Part shown: in pieces, positions 19,416-27,250 of the stretch | How the letters are laid out: the number at the start of each line of letters is the position of its first letter | How positions within the stretch are numbered: position 1 is the first letter of the stretch | Assembly: GCA_000402815.1 (NCBI GenBank) | Contig: AQSA01000002.1 | Location: forward strand, 21,448-85,447 | Length of the DNA stretch: 64,000 bases | Origin: Candidatus Neomarinimicrobium atlanticum | GTDB taxonomy: Bacteria > Fidelibacterota > Marinisomatia > Marinisomatales > Marinisomataceae | Direction of reading: 5' to 3' | Made by a program: the position numbers and the translations under genes | The notes under the pieces: model-generated | What the model saw: the letters and a program-made list of their open reading frames with translations, nothing else | Databases searched by the model: none | Told to the model about the DNA's origin: nothing

Positions 19416-20037
19416 ATTTCATTAAGTATGGATTAGTCTTCAACTCTTCATATAGAGTTGTTTCTTCTCCATGTCCAGTTAATAAGGTTTGATCACTTGT
19501 AAAAGAATTTACAAAGAATTTCAGTGATGTTGCCATATCTCTTGGACTACTCAAAGGAAGATCTGTTCTTCCAATAGATCCTTTAAATATTAGATCTCCA
19601 CAAAATACTAAGTTATCTATAATAAAACTTATGCATCCAGGAGAATGTCCTGGATTAAAAATAATTGAAAAAGAAAAATCTCCTACTACCAATTGTTTAT
19701 CGTCACAATTAATCCAATGAGAAACAGTAGGTTTTCTTGCTTCTACGCCCCAATACCCTGCTGCTCTATGAAAATTCTCTACCACAAGCTCATCCTTATC
19801 GCAAACATAGAGTGGAAGCCTATATTTATCGATTAAATCTGCAGCACCTGCAAGATGATCAAAGTGCGCGTGAGTTGCTAAAATAGCTAAAGGAGATAAA
19901 TTTTTTGATTGAATGAATTCATCAATTAGGTCAAAACCAAAACCTGGGTCTATGATTATACAATCATTGTTTTTATTATATACAATGTATGTATTCTCTT
20001 CGAGAAGATTAGTAACAATTCTCTGATATTGCACCAT
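19405..20037 (-). CDS. Metallo-beta-lactamase-fold hydrolase, glyoxalase II-like
   Basis: A 210-residue hydrolase with the metal-binding motif THAHFDH (residues 55-61), the later FNPGHSPGCISF histidine and FCGDLIFKGSIGRTDL, the pattern of small GloB-like (YcbL-type) thioesterases. The usual reaction is hydrolysis of S-lactoylglutathione or a related thioester, but the substrate is not shown by sequence. It overlaps tilS by 11 bp and meets the GAPDH gene at a 1-bp overlap (TAATG). Confidence 0.88.
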   Translation of the reverse strand: MVQYQRIVTNLLEENTYIVYNKNNDCIIIDPGFGFDLIDEFIQSKNLSPLAILATHAHFDHLAGAADLIDKYRLPLYVCDKDELVVENFHRAAGYWGVEARKPTVSHWINCDDKQLVVGDFSFSIIFNPGHSPGCISFIIDNLVFCGDLIFKGSIGRTDLPLSSPRDMATSLKFFVNSFTSDQTLLTGHGEETTLYEELKTNPYLMKYEK

Positions 20038-21110
20038 TACACTCTTTGAAAAAAGAATGGACTTAAAGAATTAATTTTATCTTGATATGAATGTGGATTT
20101 AAAAACTTAACTGTTGCTGCGATACTTGATAAAATTGAGTTTCCATCCTGGGGAGTAAAACAAAAGCCAGATACTTCATGTTCATTTTTAATATTAATAG
20201 AATCCTCAACTATAACTGTTTGATTTAAAATTCTTCCATATGTACCTTGATCTCTTCCAAAAGAAAACACTGCATTCGATGATCTATGCTCAGTTAATGC
20301 AATTTTATCATTGCGCTCTAATAAATCTATTACTTTTTCTTTAGAAGTAGGCTCTTTTAGCTTCAAATTGAACCATACTGTGTGCATATACTGTGTATTT
20401 ATTTTTAAAGCAGAAGAGAATAGATTTAAATCGAGATTCATTGTATTGAATAGTCCGGCGGCATCTTCAGCATGATGTGTTCCATAGATCTCATGAGCAT
20501 GGCTATTGACTGTTGGAGCTGGAACATAACTACTAGTCTGACTTATATCATTACTTCTACGAATACATACAAATTTCCCATCAATAAGATTATCCGGTGA
20601 AATACTCAAGGCAATAGTGTTAACTAGGCATGCAATATTGTGCGTATTACAAGATACAACTTGTAAAAATTGATCATCAGAATTTATAACGTGGTCATTA
20701 ATGCCTCTTGCATATTTTTTTCCAAATCCATTTTCACTACCTTGAGCTAAAAACCCTTTTACCTTGTCAGTATATTTATTATAAAAATCTTTTTTGTTTT
20801 GTAGACCTGATCCACCTGGCGTACAATCAATAACAACAGATGCTCTAGCAATAGCTTCTTCCATCGTAAACTCTGCTTCTAAACCAATTGCTTTAAAGGC
20901 ATCTATCCTATCTTCCAAAACAGATAGTCTTGCACCTTTTTGAATTAAATTATCAATTTTAGGCTTATCTAATGTGCGTGGAGAGTGTTTATGAAATGTA
21001 ACTTCATCAATCCCTAAATTACTTTTTTGTTCACATAATATTCCAATTAGTGGCTCACCAATTGTTCCAGTACCAACGATATGTACGATTTTTCTTTCCA
21101 TGCTACTCAT
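20037..21110 (-). CDS. Type II (archaeal-type) glyceraldehyde-3-phosphate dehydrogenase-like protein
   Basis: The 357-residue protein has an N-terminal Rossmann motif VGTGTIGEP (residues 12-20), the segment VVIDCTPGGSG (92-102) and a catalytic-cysteine motif VVSCNTH (Cys154), followed by a C-terminal region with HTVWFNLKLK. This arrangement matches the archaeal-type phosphorylating GAPDH family, not the common bacterial GapA family, whose signature is SCTTNCLAP. It would interconvert glyceraldehyde 3-phosphate and 1,3-bisphosphoglycerate. The residues after the cysteine (HNIACLVNT) differ from the usual archaeal SCNTTGL, so an altered substrate is possible. The ATG at 21110 or the one at 21101 could be the start. 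Confidence 0.72.
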   Translation of the reverse strand: MSSMERKIVHIVGTGTIGEPLIGILCEQKSNLGIDEVTFHKHSPRTLDKPKIDNLIQKGARLSVLEDRIDAFKAIGLEAEFTMEEAIARASVVIDCTPGGSGLQNKKDFYNKYTDKVKGFLAQGSENGFGKKYARGINDHVINSDDQFLQVVSCNTHNIACLVNTIALSISPDNLIDGKFVCIRRSNDISQTSSYVPAPTVNSHAHEIYGTHHAEDAAGLFNTMNLDLNLFSSALKINTQYMHTVWFNLKLKEPTSKEKVIDLLERNDKIALTEHRSSNAVFSFGRDQGTYGRILNQTVIVEDSINIKNEHEVSGFCFTPQDGNSILSSIAATVKFLNPHSYQDKINSLSPFFFQRV

Positions 21111-21178
21111 TTCCCCCTTAGGATAATTAAAATGTCAACCAAAAAATATAGTGAATAATGATATTAAAAAACGCTTAT

Positions 21179-21280
21179 TTATAAGTTTCTTAATTTCTTA
21201 ATATTTAATACAAACCATACTAATAAAACTATAAATACAGCTAGAAATGCTGCAAGAAAATATTCTAAATAATTATACAT
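21179..21280 (-). CDS. ccmD: CcmD-like heme exporter subunit (33 residues)
   Basis: This short gene encodes a single-span membrane protein that starts MYNYLEYFLAAFLAVFIVLL and ends with a basic NIKKLRNL tail, the classic CcmD layout of one helix and a short cytoplasmic Lys/Arg-rich tail. CcmD ties CcmE to the CcmABC heme-release complex. The start overlaps the ccmC stop by 8 bp (ATGTATAA), which indicates translational coupling. The position directly after ccmC supports the identification. Sequence conservation in CcmD is low, so the call rests on size, topology and place. Confidence 0.82.
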   Translation of the reverse strand: MYNYLEYFLAAFLAVFIVLLVWFVLNIKKLRNL

Positions 21281-21920
21281 AATTTTTCTCTATATCTTGC
21301 AAATATAAAACTTTCAGCTTTAAAAATAACATGGCGAACATCAGATTAGTAAAAGCAAGCAAAGAGAATAAAAACGGTCTCAATATACCCGATGGCTGCT
21401 TATTCATCTCTACTTGTGGGTGAGATTGAATTTCAGCTGCCCAAAACTCTACTGATAAAAATATAATGGGGATATCTAAAAAGGCAATTATTCCTACTAT
21501 TGCAGAAATTAAAGCTACTCTCTGTCTATAAATTCCAATATTTCTCAAAATAAAATAGCCTGCATAGATAATAAATAAAACTAAGGTAGTGATAAGTCTT
21601 GGTTCCCAAATCCATGGTTTTCCCCAAATAGGAGTTGCCCAGATAGGACCTGTAACAAGCACTAATCCTGTAAATATTGTACCAATTTCTGCTGCCGCAT
21701 GTCCAACCCTGTCATACTTAAGATCTTTAGAAAAAAGATATCCTACTCCTGCCAGCATAACAAAAAAATAAGATAAAAAACCAGACCAAGCCAAAGGAAC
21801 ATGAAGATAAAATATTTTTTGCGCCCATTCTTGATCAGGCACCATTGGAGTTAAAAATGTAATTGACACAATATTGCATCCCATTACAATCATTGCTAGT
21901 ATAAATAAAGATAAATTCAT
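21273..21920 (-). CDS. ccmC: Heme transport/handling protein CcmC
   Basis: CcmC loads heme onto the chaperone CcmE in the periplasm. The 215-residue protein has six predicted membrane segments, a conserved-type histidine in YLHVPLAWS (His40) and the WWD-like tryptophan-rich loop WATPIWGKPWIWEPRL (residues 94-109). The loop has Glu where the usual motif has Asp. A second histidine lies in QSHPQVEM. It is co-translated with ccmB (TAATG, 1-bp overlap) and ccmD (8-bp overlap). Confidence 0.92.
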   Translation of the reverse strand: MNLSLFILAMIVMGCNIVSITFLTPMVPDQEWAQKIFYLHVPLAWSGFLSYFFVMLAGVGYLFSKDLKYDRVGHAAAEIGTIFTGLVLVTGPIWATPIWGKPWIWEPRLITTLVLFIIYAGYFILRNIGIYRQRVALISAIVGIIAFLDIPIIFLSVEFWAAEIQSHPQVEMNKQPSGILRPFLFSLLAFTNLMFAMLFLKLKVLYLQDIEKNYV

Positions 21921-22582
21921 TAGTATTTAATTAGCCTTTCAAAAAAATTAACTCCTAAAACTGTTGTCATAATCGCAAAAGTTAATAATAAAAGTATTGA
22001 TTCTATATAGAAAGATATCTCTAGCCCTAGACATAAAGCAATGAAGATATTTGAAGAATGAATTAAAAGAGGAACAATCATAGGAAACAAAATAAGGGGA
22101 AATAAAAAACTTCTAGTACTGTTTAATGAAGTCATTAAATATATCAGCATTCCTAATCCAATGAGTCCAATATTAGATAATAAACAAAGCGCTAGAATCT
22201 GAAAAATTATATCTACTTTTATTGAAGTAGATATTAAGCTATAAATCATAAAAATAAGCAACTGTACACCAAGTAAGATTAAAGAAAAAGTGATTAGTTT
22301 TGCCAAAAATAATAGGTAATTGTCTGCGGGAGATGTATAAATTATGTCATATACCCCCTCTTCTTTTTCGCGTATAAATGAATTCTCAATCAATTTAATA
22401 GATGATAAAGCAATAATAATCCAAAAAAATCCAGATAAGATAATAATTTCATTTAATTCAGATGGAGGAAATGAAAAAACAGAAAGCATTAAGCATGACA
22501 GAGAGAAGAATGTTATATAAAATAAATTATTAGATGATTTCATCTCTAAAAGAAATTCATTTTTAATTAAACTAATTATCAT
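21920..22582 (-). CDS. ccmB: Heme exporter membrane subunit CcmB
   Basis: The 220-residue polytopic protein starts in the cytoplasm and has six hydrophobic segments. The EKEEGVYDIIYTSPA segment (about residues 72-86) corresponds to the cytoplasmic coupling region of CcmB. With CcmA it forms the ABC part of the CcmABCD complex that releases holo-CcmE. It overlaps ccmA by 4 bp and ccmC by 1 bp. Confidence 0.9.
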   Translation of the reverse strand: MIISLIKNEFLLEMKSSNNLFYITFFSLSCLMLSVFSFPPSELNEIIILSGFFWIIIALSSIKLIENSFIREKEEGVYDIIYTSPADNYLLFLAKLITFSLILLGVQLLIFMIYSLISTSIKVDIIFQILALCLLSNIGLIGLGMLIYLMTSLNSTRSFLFPLILFPMIVPLLIHSSNIFIALCLGLEISFYIESILLLLTFAIMTTVLGVNFFERLIKY

Positions 22583-23178
22583 AACGCAATATTTCCATTT
22601 TCTAATTTTATAGATTCATCGCAAATATCTGATATATGCTTAAAATTATGTGTTGAAAAAATAATAGTTTTGTTTTTTGATTTTAAATTTAAAAAAAGAT
22701 TTTTGAAGATATTTTGAGCACTATCATCTAAGTTTGTAAAAGGTTCATCGATCAACAGATATTCCCATGGCAAGTTTAATGCGATAAGTAGTTTATTTCT
22801 CTGAAGATTTCCTTTAGATAAATACTTTAATGGCAAATTTTCAAATTCTTTTAACTCCAACAAAACCAAATACTTTTCATAACTTTGTTTGCTAAAATCT
22901 TGATTATATAAACGTAAAATACATTTGAGATTATTTAATATAGTTAAATCACTAAAAATATTTGCTTTATCGTTTAGAAATAAAAAGTTAGACCCATTAT
23001 AATTAATATCACCAGAATCAGTATTCATAATACTAGATATACACTTTAAAAAAGTGGTTTTACCTGAACCGTTTCGACCTAACAATGCAACTAGCTTTCC
23101 TGAATCAATGGTACAAGATATATTGTCTAATACCTTAATATCAGAAAATGACTTACTGAGATTTTTAACTTCTAACAT
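22579..23178 (-). CDS. ccmA: Heme exporter ATP-binding protein CcmA
   Basis: A compact 199-residue ABC ATPase with Walker A GRNGSGKT (residues 34-41), a signature-like LSKGNLQRNKLLIAL and Walker B YLLIDEPFTNLD. The signature is LSKG where canonical ABC proteins have LSGG, a common CcmA variation. CcmA drives release of heme-loaded CcmE from CcmC/CcmD. Its ATG overlaps the TAA of the upstream microprotein gene (TAATG). Confidence 0.92.
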   Translation of the reverse strand: MLEVKNLSKSFSDIKVLDNISCTIDSGKLVALLGRNGSGKTTFLKCISSIMNTDSGDINYNGSNFLFLNDKANIFSDLTILNNLKCILRLYNQDFSKQSYEKYLVLLELKEFENLPLKYLSKGNLQRNKLLIALNLPWEYLLIDEPFTNLDDSAQNIFKNLFLNLKSKNKTIIFSTHNFKHISDICDESIKLENGNIAL

Positions 23179-23267
23179 TATTTAATTTTTTTCAATAATG
23201 GGTAGAATACAAATAGAATAACCATAAAATACAATGCAAAAATAAAAAATTGATTAAACAACTCCAT
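23178..23267 (-). CDS. Uncharacterised 29-residue single-span membrane microprotein in the ccm cluster
   Basis: The reading frame starts at ATG 23267, inside the last codons of ccmF, and ends as TAATG on the ccmA start. A strong Shine-Dalgarno (GAGGAGAG) lies 5-8 nt upstream. The product is one hydrophobic helix (FFIFALYFMVILFVFYPLL) with a basic tail KKIK, the same layout as CcmD. Overlap with both neighbours at coupling distance makes it very likely to be translated. I do not recognise a family; it may be a second CcmD-like subunit or a CcmF partner. Confidence 0.7.
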   Translation of the reverse strand: MELFNQFFIFALYFMVILFVFYPLLKKIK

Positions 23268-25236
23268 AATCTCTCCTCTTGGATGGCCAAAAAGCAAATA
23301 AAGAACCAATCACCATTACGATTCCACCAATCCATACCCAATTTACTAAAGGATTAATCATAATTTTAAAATAGCCTTGATTTTTCTCTGCATCATAAGC
23401 CGAAAATATTGAATATATATCTTTTCTCATGGTACTATAAATATCAAGTTCGCTATGCGGTTGACGCTTTTCCGGATCTGGATTCCAATAAAAATAAATT
23501 CTTTTTTCTGGATATAAACTTGTTATTAGATTATTACTTTGATCTATAACATCCATGTCGCTTATAAAAGCATAATGATTATCTCTAGCTTCACTTTTAA
23601 TGCTATTAAGCTTAAAAATATAATTGGCAAAATAAATTTCTTCACCAGGAGATAAGTTGAACTCTTTTTCTACTTCAAATGCTCTTCCAATAAATCCTAC
23701 GAAGAGTAAAGTAATTCCAATATGAACAATATATCCTCCATTTTTATGTCTATTATTTAGCATCATACTAGCAAAAGCAGATCCAATAGACTTATCTTTA
23801 TTTTTTGATTTTTTATATGACTTTCTAAACTCATTTGAAATAGATGTTGCTGTAAATGCTATTCCCATACATGTGACTAATGGATATAATTGAAAAGGAC
23901 CAAAAAATAAAGAATATATTATCCCAGATACAAAACTGACAATCATAGGAATTTTGAAATTTGATAATAATTTTGAATTAGAGGTATTTTTCCATGAAAG
24001 TAGGGGGCCAATACCCATCAAGAATAATAATACTAAACCAATAGGTACATTTAGTTGATTAAAGTAAGTAGCTCCAACATAAATCTTTTCTCCATTCCAA
24101 GCTTCTGAAAGAATAGGGAATAATGTTCCCCATAATACAATAAAACACATTAGAAGTAGAATTAAATTATTGTATAAAAATCCTCCCTCTCTTGATGAAA
24201 AAGAATCAATTTTTTTATCTGATTTTAATAGATCAAATCTCTTAAAAAACCAATAGACCGTAAATAAAATTAAACTGGTTAAAAAACCTAAAAATAATGG
24301 TCCCAAGTTTTCTGCTGTAAATGAATGGACAGAAGATACTATTCCACTTCTAGTAATAAATGTACCTAAAATAACTAACAGGAAAGTTGATGCTGCTAAT
24401 AAAATATTCCAAGATTTTAACATTCCTCTTTTTTCTTGTATCATAGAAGAATGAATAAATGCGGTAAGTATGAGCCATGGCATTAAAGAAGAATTTTCAA
24501 CTGGATCCCAAGCCCAGTATCCACCCCAACCTAACTCGTTATATGCCCAATATCCTCCCAAAATGATACCAGCAGATAAGAAAGTCCATACAATCAATGA
24601 CCAACGTCTAATGGATTGAATCCATTCAAAGGTAAGTGATCGTGATATTAAAGCAGATAGCGCCATTACGAAGAGAATAGTTGTACCAATAAAACCTAAA
24701 TAAAGTGTAGGTGGATGAATGGCCATTGTAACATTTTGTAATAATGGGTTTAAACCATTACCATTTTGTACAATAATATCAGATGATACAGGCTCAAAAG
24801 GGTTTGCTACAAAATTAGATAGAAGTAAAAAAAATCCGAAAATAAAAGAGAGCATAATATAGGACCAAAATTTCAATTCATACATCTTCCTTAGAGAAAC
24901 ATTAATATAAATTAAAGAGTATATAGACATAATAAATGTCCAAAAAAGCAATGATCCAGCTTGTCCAGCCCACAAAGCGGTTACCTTAAAAAATAAAGGG
25001 GTTTCATAGCTCGTGTATTGTGAAACGTATTGTAAATTAAAATTACTAATTAGCAACTCATTCAATAAGCAAAGGGTAGCTAAGATAACACAAAAACAAA
25101 CTGCTATTAAACCTCTTTCAGATATATCTAAAAAGATTTTATTTTTTTTTATAGAATAATAAAATAGGAAAAAGAAAGTTGATAATATTAATCCACCACT
25201 TATACTTAGTGCTAAACTTCCAATTTGAGATATCAT
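23254..25236 (-). CDS. ccmF: Cytochrome c heme lyase CcmF
   Basis: CcmF receives heme from CcmE and attaches it to apocytochrome c. The 660-residue protein has about 14 membrane segments, the WWD motif GWGGYWAWDPVEN (residues 236-248), a conserved HPPTLYLGF (His174) and FITRSGIVSSVHSF. It ends with a periplasmic domain and a last helix. The length is normal. It follows ccmE with a 1-bp overlap. No ccmH, ccmI or ccmG follows, unlike the classical System I operon. Confidence 0.97.
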   Translation of the reverse strand: MISQIGSLALSISGGLILSTFFFLFYYSIKKNKIFLDISERGLIAVCFCVILATLCLLNELLISNFNLQYVSQYTSYETPLFFKVTALWAGQAGSLLFWTFIMSIYSLIYINVSLRKMYELKFWSYIMLSFIFGFFLLLSNFVANPFEPVSSDIIVQNGNGLNPLLQNVTMAIHPPTLYLGFIGTTILFVMALSALISRSLTFEWIQSIRRWSLIVWTFLSAGIILGGYWAYNELGWGGYWAWDPVENSSLMPWLILTAFIHSSMIQEKRGMLKSWNILLAASTFLLVILGTFITRSGIVSSVHSFTAENLGPLFLGFLTSLILFTVYWFFKRFDLLKSDKKIDSFSSREGGFLYNNLILLLMCFIVLWGTLFPILSEAWNGEKIYVGATYFNQLNVPIGLVLLFLMGIGPLLSWKNTSNSKLLSNFKIPMIVSFVSGIIYSLFFGPFQLYPLVTCMGIAFTATSISNEFRKSYKKSKNKDKSIGSAFASMMLNNRHKNGGYIVHIGITLLFVGFIGRAFEVEKEFNLSPGEEIYFANYIFKLNSIKSEARDNHYAFISDMDVIDQSNNLITSLYPEKRIYFYWNPDPEKRQPHSELDIYSTMRKDIYSIFSAYDAEKNQGYFKIMINPLVNWVWIGGIVMVIGSLFAFWPSKRRDYGVV

Positions 25237-25646
25237 TATATCTTTTCTATATTTTTTAAATCGCCTTCATATCTTGAAGCGCATTTAGTTTGAAGTTCGG
25301 TAGCAACAATTAAATTATCATTAAAAGAGCCAGCAACTACTACTTCTGCATCATCTTTAAATAAATCTGGCCTAATTCCATAATAATAAACTTTTAAACT
25401 GTCATTCCCCTGATAAACATAAAAGGATACCTCTAATTGATCTTCAGCATTGATACTAATAGAATTAGGCTTAATTAAACCACCAACCTTAACCCTGGTC
25501 GACAAAGAAGATTCTTTTGATACAAGTTCTTCAATTGTATAGTAACGAATAGTTAAACTATTATCTTGCTTTACATTAGTAAGATATATTGTCCAAATAA
25601 CAATTAATGCAAAAACTAAAATCAGTGATGTGTAAATTCTATTCAT
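25236..25646 (-). CDS. ccmE: Heme chaperone CcmE, Cys-x3-Tyr variant
   Basis: CcmE carries heme from CcmC to CcmF. The 136-residue protein has an N-terminal membrane anchor (about residues 7-22) and an OB-fold domain with the expected VKVGGLIKPNSI and VVVAGSF strands. The heme-binding position reads KCASRY: Cys122 followed three residues later by Tyr126. Classical CcmE has His in that place (HxxxY). The Cys variant is known from sulfate reducers such as Desulfovibrio and some archaea, in a reduced Ccm system without CcmH. The gene lies 3 bp after the mutase gene and 1 bp overlaps ccmF. Confidence 0.93.
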   Translation of the reverse strand: MNRIYTSLILVFALIVIWTIYLTNVKQDNSLTIRYYTIEELVSKESSLSTRVKVGGLIKPNSISINAEDQLEVSFYVYQGNDSLKVYYYGIRPDLFKDDAEVVVAGSFNDNLIVATELQTKCASRYEGDLKNIEKI

Positions 25647-25649
25647 AAT

Positions 25650-27248
25650 TTAGATTCCAAAAGATTCTTCCCATTCCCCATAAACACCCTTCATTAATTC
25701 TACAATTTCCCCAACAGTACCGCCATGCTCTGCGACTTCAATCAAATAAGGGACTAAATTTAAATTATTTTCGCAAGCATTTCTTAATTTTTTCATTTTT
25801 TTATCTAGCGATTTATTATCCCTTTTTTTTCTAAGTTTTTTAACTTTCTTTTCTTGAATTTCTTGAGCCTGTTGAGATATTTTTAAGATTTCAATTTCAA
25901 GTTTTTCATTTTCATCAACAAAATCATTTAATCCAACGATAATTCTTTCTTTTGAGTCAATTGATTCTTGATATACAGACGCTGACTCGGAAATTTTCTT
26001 TTGAAAATAACCATCTTCAATTGCTGTGATTGTTCCACCAAGATTCTTTATTACTCTAAAATATTCATTTGCTTCTTCTTCAATTCTATCAGTTATTTGT
26101 TCTACATACCAAGATCCTCCCAGTGGATCTGCTACATTAGGCACACCTGTTTCATGTGCAAGGATTTGTTGAGTCCTTAACGCTATTTTTGCAGCTTTCT
26201 CTGAAGGCAGTGCTAATGTCTCATCAAGTGAATTTGTATGTAGTGAATTTGTTCCCCCTAGCACAGCAGCCATAGCTTCATAGGCGGTTCTAACAATATT
26301 ATTTTCTGGTTGCTGAGCTGTTAAAGAACATCCAGCTGTTTGCGTGTGAAATTTTAATTTTAGAGAATTTTCATTTTTAGCACCATATTCATTTTTAAGT
26401 TTATTTGCCCAAATTCTTCTTGCTGCTCTATACTTTCCTATCTCTTCAAAAAAATCCATATGTGAATTAAAAAAGAATGATAATCTATGTGCAAAGTCAT
26501 CGATTTTTAAACCTCTCTTTAGAGAAGCTTCTATATAAGTAAATCCGCTATTAAGCGTAAATGCTAATTCCTGCGCGGCAGTTGAACCAGCTTCTCTTAT
26601 ATGATATCCACTCACTGATACTGGACTATAAAATGGCATGTTCTCAGAGCAAAACTCAATAACATCTACTACTAATTTTATTGATGGTTTTGGAGGAAAG
26701 ATAAATTCTTTCTGTGCTATGTATTCTTTAACAGCATCATTCTGTAATGTTCCTCTTAAGTGGCTAATATCAATACCATTTTTCTTTGCTAAGGCTACAT
26801 AGAAAGCGAATAAGATAATTGCAGGGCCATTAATAGTTTGAGATACAGAAATTTTTTCTAAATCTATGTCCTTAAATAAAATTTCCATATCATCCAAAGA
26901 AGCTACATTAACACCGCAAACACCTACTTCTCCAGATGAAAGTTCATGATCAGGGTCATAACCCATAAGTGTTGGCATATCATAAGCAACAGAAAGTCCT
27001 GTCTGGCCATTTTTTAATAAATATTTATATCTTTCATTTGTTTTTTCTGGAGTACTGAAACCGGAAAATTGTCTCATAGTCCATAATTTTCCTCTATACA
27101 TATTTTTATGAATACCTCGAGTATATGGAAAAGTGCCAGGATCTATACTATACTTATTATCTTTTGTATTAGAAGAATAGTACTCTTTTAGTTTATTGCC
27201 ACTCAAACTATCAAAATTCTTTTCTCTATCTAGTTTTTTTTTACTCAT
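25650..27248 (-). CDS. Coenzyme B12-dependent acyl-CoA mutase, large (substrate-binding) subunit, isobutyryl-CoA-mutase-like
   Basis: This 532-residue protein is a methylmalonyl-CoA-mutase-family TIM barrel without the C-terminal B12 domain, so it needs a separate B12-binding subunit that is not in the window. Aligned with Propionibacterium mutase, the substrate-determining Tyr89 is Phe61 (WTMRQFSGFS) and Arg207, which binds the malonyl carboxylate, is Gln179 (KEYIAQKEF). His244 is kept as His216 (VSGYHIREAG). Phe plus Gln is the isobutyryl-CoA mutase pattern and argues against methylmalonyl-CoA as substrate. The CoA-contacting stretch reads GIHKNMYRGK where relatives have YPTMY or YPTGY. The insert near residues 440-500 is Lys/Glu-rich and coiled. 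It lies between dxs (2 bp) and ccmE (3 bp). Confidence 0.85.
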   Translation of the reverse strand: MSKKKLDREKNFDSLSGNKLKEYYSSNTKDNKYSIDPGTFPYTRGIHKNMYRGKLWTMRQFSGFSTPEKTNERYKYLLKNGQTGLSVAYDMPTLMGYDPDHELSSGEVGVCGVNVASLDDMEILFKDIDLEKISVSQTINGPAIILFAFYVALAKKNGIDISHLRGTLQNDAVKEYIAQKEFIFPPKPSIKLVVDVIEFCSENMPFYSPVSVSGYHIREAGSTAAQELAFTLNSGFTYIEASLKRGLKIDDFAHRLSFFFNSHMDFFEEIGKYRAARRIWANKLKNEYGAKNENSLKLKFHTQTAGCSLTAQQPENNIVRTAYEAMAAVLGGTNSLHTNSLDETLALPSEKAAKIALRTQQILAHETGVPNVADPLGGSWYVEQITDRIEEEANEYFRVIKNLGGTITAIEDGYFQKKISESASVYQESIDSKERIIVGLNDFVDENEKLEIEILKISQQAQEIQEKKVKKLRKKRDNKSLDKKMKKLRNACENNLNLVPYLIEVAEHGGTVGEIVELMKGVYGEWEESFGI

Positions 27249-27250
27249 AG

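Noticed and set aside
25650..27248. Plain methylmalonyl-CoA mutase.
   Set aside because: The two key substrate residues are Phe and Gln, the isobutyryl-CoA mutase combination; Arg207 is missing.
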